From Bacillota bacterium (GTDB taxonomy: Bacteria; Bacillota; Bacilli; Paenibacillales; NBRC-103111), in assembly GCA_023386955.1 (NCBI GenBank), contig JAEWIS010000031.1, positions 124,001 to 188,000 of the forward strand: a DNA stretch of 64,000 bases. The letters are read 5' to 3'. The translations under genes were made by a program, and so were the position numbers. The first letter of the stretch is position 1. Every line of letters begins with the position of its first letter. Of this stretch, positions 59,451-64,000 are shown in pieces. A model generated the notes under the pieces. That model ran no database searches and had not been told where the DNA came from. It saw nothing but the letters and a program-made list of their open reading frames with translations.

Positions 59451-62400
59451 TTAGTTTTTGACTTCTACGGTAATGGGTTGGCTCGTGGTTGCTCCTGCTC
59501 CGTTGATCAGCTCCACTACATATTCATAACGGCCCGGGGACCGGTTGTGGAGCTGGACGGTTGCTTGTTGGGCGGCCGGGGTGGCGGCCTGGAGCGGCTG
59601 CTCTGCAATCAGGCTGCCGTTTTCGTACAGCCGGAGAAGGGTTCCATTGGTGCCCCACCACAGGTTCATCTGCACCTGGTAGCTGCCGTCGCCGTCCCAG
59701 TTGTCGTGGGAGAGTACGGGCTGCCCGGGAACTGCTTGGGCGACGGTGACCTGATGCGGATCGCTGCGGGTGGTGCCGAAGGCATTGATCAGCTCCGCTT
59801 CATATACATACACACCGTTTGGTTTATAGGTTACCGCGGTGACTGTGGATTGGGCACCGGGGCTGTTCTCCGCCAATTGCTGTGTATCAATCAGCATGCC
59901 GTTTTCATAAAGCTTATAGGTGCTGCCATTATTGCCCCACCACATATCCATCTTAATGGTATAGCTTCCATCCAGCAGACCGGTATCATGGCCGTTATTA
60001 TCTGACAGGACGGGCTTGCCGGGAGCTTTGGCCGGATCCGGCTTAGGGACCACTCTGACCTTGTGAGTAGCCTTTACATCGGGCAAAGCTGCGGCGGCGA
60101 CGGTAATAACAGCTTCTCCGACGCTTAGACCCCGCACAGTCCCGCTGGCATCCACCGATGCTACGTTCGAATCGCTGCTGATCCAAACCAGCTCCTTGTC
60201 GGAGGCATTCACCGGCAGGACGCTAGCCGCCAAGGCAGCGGTTTGCCCCACCTGCAGCTCCGGCTGGGCAGGCTGAAGCTCTATACCCGTTACAGCCACA
60301 GGTAGCTGCTTAAACACAATATCATCGAGCATCAGATAGCTGAAGCCGCCGGTGTAGAAGCCCACCTTGCCGGAGGCTTGATGGCCGGGATCCGCTGCTT
60401 CCAGCCGTAACTCTCCGTTTACGTACAGCTTGATATTGGCGCCGTCGGCCAACACACGGATTTGGTACACCGTATCGGGCTGAAGATCCTGGCCGGGCAG
60501 CACATTCTGCTTGACTGTAGCCCATGCGGCGTTGTACAGCAGCCACTTGGATGTTCCGTCTCCCGTGGTTCTGTAGCCGATCCGGCTGGGTCCGCCGGTG
60601 GCATTTTGGCGGTCAAAAATATAGAATGTAGTCGCATCGGGAAGGGTCGGTGGTGTTTTCAGCTTGAAGCTGAGATCATAGCTGCTGAATTCCTTGTTCA
60701 CCACGGCGGAGGCCCCGTTCAGGATCTTGTACCAGCGGTTGCCGTCCACGTTGACAATGCTGCGGTTGGGATCCACCGGCCAGCCGTTGCCACCGGACTC
60801 AAAGTCCGTTGTATGCATGACGTTGGATACAATCATTTTAGCCGAGGCGGCAGCATTGGGATTCTCCGCCGATACGGCGGTTATCACGGCTTCTCCTGTG
60901 GATATCCCGGTAACCACGCCGTTCGCATCCACAGTTGCCACCTGCGGGTTGCCGGATGACCAATTTACCCCCGTATTGGCCGCATTGGAAGGATCGAAGG
61001 AGGCATGCAGCGCCAGCGTTTCGCCTACGGTCATGTTGGCCTGGGTTTTATCCAGCAGCAAGCCGGATACGGCTGTGGTAGGCAAGGTGAACTTGATGTC
61101 GTCAAACCAAAGGTAGCTGAAGTTGCTGACGTAAAAGCCCACCTTGCCCACAGGATTATGGGTCGGATCGGAAGCCTTCAGCCGCAGCTGGTCGTTAACA
61201 TAGACGCTGATGTCCGCTCCTTTGACCAATGCCTTGATTTTGTACTCCGTGTTGGGCTTGAGGTCATGATCCGGAAAGGTCACTTCCTTGACTGTCCCCC
61301 AGGCGGTGTTATACAGCAGCCAACGGGAGGTTCCATCCGCATTGGTTTTGTAGCCGATCCGGCTGGAGTTGGGTCCTACCTGCCGGTCGAAGATATACAT
61401 GGTCGCATACGCAGGGATGGTATCCGGCGTCCGCAGCTTAAAGCTCAGCTCATACTCCGTATAATCCTTTTGGGTCAGGGAGGTAGCACCGTTCTTGATC
61501 CTGTACCAGCGGTTGTCTCCTATTTTCTCAATGGCCCGGTTGCCGTCCAGCGTCCAATCCCCCGGATCCACTTCAAAATCGGCAAAGTCGATAACCCCGT
61601 CTCCCTCATCGACGGTAACCTGGACCGTTTCCTTCATGAGCGGATTTTCCACGGAGGACACTGTAATAACAGCTTCACCCATAGATACACCCTTGATGAT
61701 GCCCTTGCTGTCTACTGACGCCACTTCTGGGCGGTCGGACTGATAGCTCAGGGCGGAGTTGGTGGCATTCCACGGGAGGACCGCAGCCTGAATGGAAGCG
61801 CTCTTAAACACTCCCAACGTGATATTCTTGTTGTACACATACACTTCCCGGACCGGGTAATGGTCGGCGCCGTGAAGAGTGCCTGCTTTGCCGATCACTC
61901 CGATATCTCCAAAGGGAATAGCAGTAAAGCCGGGAATACGGTTGAACACCTCCGCATTGGCGTTCAGCTCCAGATTGCCTCCGGCCAGGTCCACAAAACC
62001 GGGGTCGCTGTCGGCAATCCAGTTGCCGGAATATTGGACAAGATTGAATTTGTCATAAGCGCCGTTGGCATTGGTGGTTTTGTCCCGGGCTCTCACCGGA
62101 TTGTAGATCACATTGTTGGTAAAGGTGTTGGTTGTCGGATAGTAGCGGTTTTCGGTGAAGAAATCTGCCAGCTCCGGATATTTCGCCATATGGGGTGTGC
62201 CGACGTAATTGTTATTGGCCGCAAACAGCTCCTGCCATTTCGTCATGTAGTTCTTCGGAATCTGGTTCTCGGGCTTATCCCCCAAATACAGATCCGCATA
62301 ATCATACGGGAACTTGCTGTCAATGAAGATATTATTGCGGGTGATGATATGGGAGCCGCCGTTGTTCTTGATAGCAGAGTTGCCCATCTTGCTGAAGATG

Positions 62401-64000
62401 TTCTCTTCAATGGTGATGCCCATGGTGAAGTTGTCCGGGTAAACCCCTTCCACACCGGCCTTGGATTCCCCGATGTTGTGGAAGTAGTTGCGCCGGATGA
62501 CTGTTCCCCGCTCCTGCGGCGAAGCGCCCAAATTCATGTAGATGGCGCCTAAATCGGAGAAGGATTTGCACACATCATAGATGTCATTGTATTCCACCAA
62601 ATGGTCGTTGCCAAAAATCAGAATCCCCGGATGCGGCGCATCATGAAGCTCGTTGTGGGACATCCTGTTCCCCGCTCCCGACAAATGGACGCCGGGGTTG
62701 TAGGCTTTATGGTAGAACGCAAAGTCGTGGATATGCGAGTTTTCCACGAAGTTATTCCCCGGGGCAAGGGTGGTTTTATTGCCCCCCGTAACCGTAACGG
62801 CTGTGCCTCCGATGTGATGGATATGGGAATTGGCTACCCCGTTGTACGTGCCGGGAGCCCCGCTGAAATCATTGTAATAAAACCGGCTTTGGGTATTCAG
62901 AAGCACGCCGCTGTTGGTGAAATTGCGGATTTCGCAATGGTTCAAGAGCATATGGGTACCGCCCATAAAAACGGCTGCCGAGTCTCTGCCGTTCTCCAGA
63001 ATCATATCCTCAAAGGTAATGTAGGAGGCATTCAGGGCATTGATCATGGGTGTTTTGAGAACGGTTACAGTAATCTCCGGATTGCCTTGATTAAAAGAAG
63101 CGTTAGGCAGGAAATACAGCTTCCCGTTCTGCCGGTCTATGTAATACTCCCCCGGCATATCGATTTCTTCCAGCAGATTCTGGGCAAAGTGGAAGTCCGG
63201 ATACCAGTTGTCGTTAAAAATGCCGCTCATTTCCCCATAACGGAGGGTAATGGTTTTGTTGGCTGTATCAATAGAGGCAATCTTATTGTACGACCATTCC
63301 CAGCTATACCCGAAAATTCCATCCAGCCAAATGTCATCCGCCTGGCTCCAATATTGGGGACGGTCATAGGCGTAAGAAAACGTACCACCGCGGGTATGCA
63401 CCTCGTCCCGGTTGCTGCGGGTAGGACCCTTGTCCAGCACCTGATCCATCCTTACCGTACTGGTGTTAGGCCAACGTGCCAGGGTCATGCCTTGCCCTTC
63501 CACATACAGTTCCATGGGAGGAACCTTGCTCAGGTCATTGGCCAAATAATAACCATGGCGGCTCAGCTCGCCGTAATCTGTCAGGCCATGGGCCGCCAGA
63601 TTCACCTCCAGCACCTTGGTGCGCGCCTCCGGGTCAATGATCCGGTTCAGCACATTGGTATCAGTGACCGGGGTGAACCAGCTTTTCTGCAGGTTGGCTC
63701 CGCCGTCCAAGTGGACGGTTTCACCTGGATAAGCCTGGTACTTGATGATCTTGCCGGCTTCGCCGGAATCCTCCTCCCGGAGCTCGAAGCTTTGGCTCCT
63801 CTCATACACACCACCGCGCAAATATACGGTGACGCCTCCTTCGGGCAAACCGCCGGCGGCCTTAAGCTGGCGGATGGTGTCCCGGGCTTTTTCCAAAGAG
63901 AGAAAGGGAGCATTCAGGGTACCGGGGTTGGAATCGCTTCCATCTGTGGCCACATAAAAGACCTGGCCAGGTGCCTGTCCCTCCGTTGTTGTAACCGCTC
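59451..64000 (-). CDS. Large secreted-type protein: parallel beta-helix, Ig-like and carbohydrate-binding repeats (partial)
   Basis: Stop at 59451; the frame is open to the window edge, so more than 1516 residues are visible and the true start is outside. The visible part begins 'GQVFYVATDGSDSNPGT', the classic opening of right-handed beta-helix proteins, followed by helix turns (residues about 60-700). Then come two LamG/jelly-roll-like modules, each paired with a BIG_2 Ig-like domain ('GVSMGEAVITVSS', 'GISTGEAVITAVS', 'GLSVGEAVITVAA'). It ends with two FnIII/ChiA-N-like modules ('WWGNNGSTYKLYENGMLIDT', 'WWGTNGTLLRLYENGSLIAE'). It is probably exported and acts on or binds a polysaccharide; catalytic residues are not identified. 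A strong terminator and a GGGTT repeat follow. Confidence 0.88.
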   Translation of the reverse strand, partial: AVTTTEGQAPGQVFYVATDGSDSNPGTLNAPFLSLEKARDTIRQLKAAGGLPEGGVTVYLRGGVYERSQSFELREEDSGEAGKIIKYQAYPGETVHLDGGANLQKSWFTPVTDTNVLNRIIDPEARTKVLEVNLAAHGLTDYGELSRHGYYLANDLSKVPPMELYVEGQGMTLARWPNTSTVRMDQVLDKGPTRSNRDEVHTRGGTFSYAYDRPQYWSQADDIWLDGIFGYSWEWSYNKIASIDTANKTITLRYGEMSGIFNDNWYPDFHFAQNLLEEIDMPGEYYIDRQNGKLYFLPNASFNQGNPEITVTVLKTPMINALNASYITFEDMILENGRDSAAVFMGGTHMLLNHCEIRNFTNSGVLLNTQSRFYYNDFSGAPGTYNGVANSHIHHIGGTAVTVTGGNKTTLAPGNNFVENSHIHDFAFYHKAYNPGVHLSGAGNRMSHNELHDAPHPGILIFGNDHLVEYNDIYDVCKSFSDLGAIYMNLGASPQERGTVIRRNYFHNIGESKAGVEGVYPDNFTMGITIEENIFSKMGNSAIKNNGGSHIITRNNIFIDSKFPYDYADLYLGDKPENQIPKNYMTKWQELFAANNNYVGTPHMAKYPELADFFTENRYYPTTNTFTNNVIYNPVRARDKTTNANGAYDKFNLVQYSGNWIADSDPGFVDLAGGNLELNANAEVFNRIPGFTAIPFGDIGVIGKAGTLHGADHYPVREVYVYNKNITLGVFKSASIQAAVLPWNATNSALSYQSDRPEVASVDSKGIIKGVSMGEAVITVSSVENPLMKETVQVTVDEGDGVIDFADFEVDPGDWTLDGNRAIEKIGDNRWYRIKNGATSLTQKDYTEYELSFKLRTPDTIPAYATMYIFDRQVGPNSSRIGYKTNADGTSRWLLYNTAWGTVKEVTFPDHDLKPNTEYKIKALVKGADISVYVNDQLRLKASDPTHNPVGKVGFYVSNFSYLWFDDIKFTLPTTAVSGLLLDKTQANMTVGETLALHASFDPSNAANTGVNWSSGNPQVATVDANGVVTGISTGEAVITAVSAENPNAAASAKMIVSNVMHTTDFESGGNGWPVDPNRSIVNVDGNRWYKILNGASAVVNKEFSSYDLSFKLKTPPTLPDATTFYIFDRQNATGGPSRIGYRTTGDGTSKWLLYNAAWATVKQNVLPGQDLQPDTVYQIRVLADGANIKLYVNGELRLEAADPGHQASGKVGFYTGGFSYLMLDDIVFKQLPVAVTGIELQPAQPELQVGQTAALAASVLPVNASDKELVWISSDSNVASVDASGTVRGLSVGEAVITVAAAALPDVKATHKVRVVPKPDPAKAPGKPVLSDNNGHDTGLLDGSYTIKMDMWWGNNGSTYKLYENGMLIDTQQLAENSPGAQSTVTAVTYKPNGVYVYEAELINAFGTTRSDPHQVTVAQAVPGQPVLSHDNWDGDGSYQVQMNLWWGTNGTLLRLYENGSLIAEQPLQAATPAAQQATVQLHNRSPGRYEYVVELINGAGATTSQPITVEVKN

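Overview
The window looks like a chromosomal segment of a Paenibacillus-type Firmicute (family Paenibacillaceae). The evidence is the strong GGAGG ribosome binding sites, sigma-A promoters, Lpl-type sugar ABC transporters without their own ATPase, a YesM/YesN two-component pair, OhrR, a YdjO cold-inducible protein, cydABCD and a ydaO-type riboswitch, all in rather GC-rich coding sequence. There are no rRNA, tRNA, phage or CRISPR features. The only mobile-element trace is one IS1595-like transposase that seems to lack its first catalytic Asp.

Layout. 0-2.4 kb: start of a possible nitroreductase-like gene, a DUF4395 membrane protein and two SAM methyltransferases. 3.2-16.2 kb: a minus-strand polysaccharide-utilisation cluster (two Lpl-type permeases, YesN/YesM regulators, an SDR dehydrogenase, two heparinase II/III-fold lyases, a solute-binding lipoprotein). 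It probably imports uronate-containing oligosaccharides, cleaves them in the cytoplasm and reduces the unsaturated uronate. 16-18.7 kb: small tautomerase, zinc-ribbon/DUF2087 regulator, cupin, ThpR. 18.8-23.5 kb: complete livHMGF-J branched-chain amino acid uptake operon. 23.8-26.7 kb: cold-shock and small-protein genes, a 25-residue CDGSH-like peptide, a PrsA-like foldase and an FAD-only TrxR-like protein. 27-34.5 kb: GldA-like dehydrogenase, YfcE-like phosphodiesterase, ohrR-gpx with its operator, M29 aminopeptidase, DHA2 MFS pump and an unassigned permease. 35-41.9 kb: Glu/Leu/Phe/Val dehydrogenase, BNR-type lipoprotein, CheY, mtlD plus a HAD phosphatase behind a c-di-AMP riboswitch, and a Fur-controlled siderophore-binding lipoprotein. 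42.6-48.9 kb: cydABCD (cytochrome bd and its assembly exporter). 49-53 kb: a 1040-residue GNAT fusion with an amidohydrolase. 53-57.5 kb: MarR-controlled heterodimeric ABC exporter. 58-64 kb: transposase remnant and a very large surface parallel-beta-helix/Ig-like protein that runs off the window.

Two things stand out. (1) Seven intergenic cassettes share one architecture: two direct ~20-24 nt units 50-51 nt apart, then two inverted units 50-51 nt apart. Total length is 183 nt for one sequence type and 174-175 nt for two other types. All seven lie just past the 3' end of a gene. The arrangement is nearly invariant although the unit sequences differ, which points to an undescribed structured element. 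(2) A consensus promoter, a ydaO-class c-di-AMP riboswitch and a terminator precede a HAD phosphatase and mannitol-1-phosphate dehydrogenase. These two enzymes could together make mannitol as an osmolyte under c-di-AMP control.
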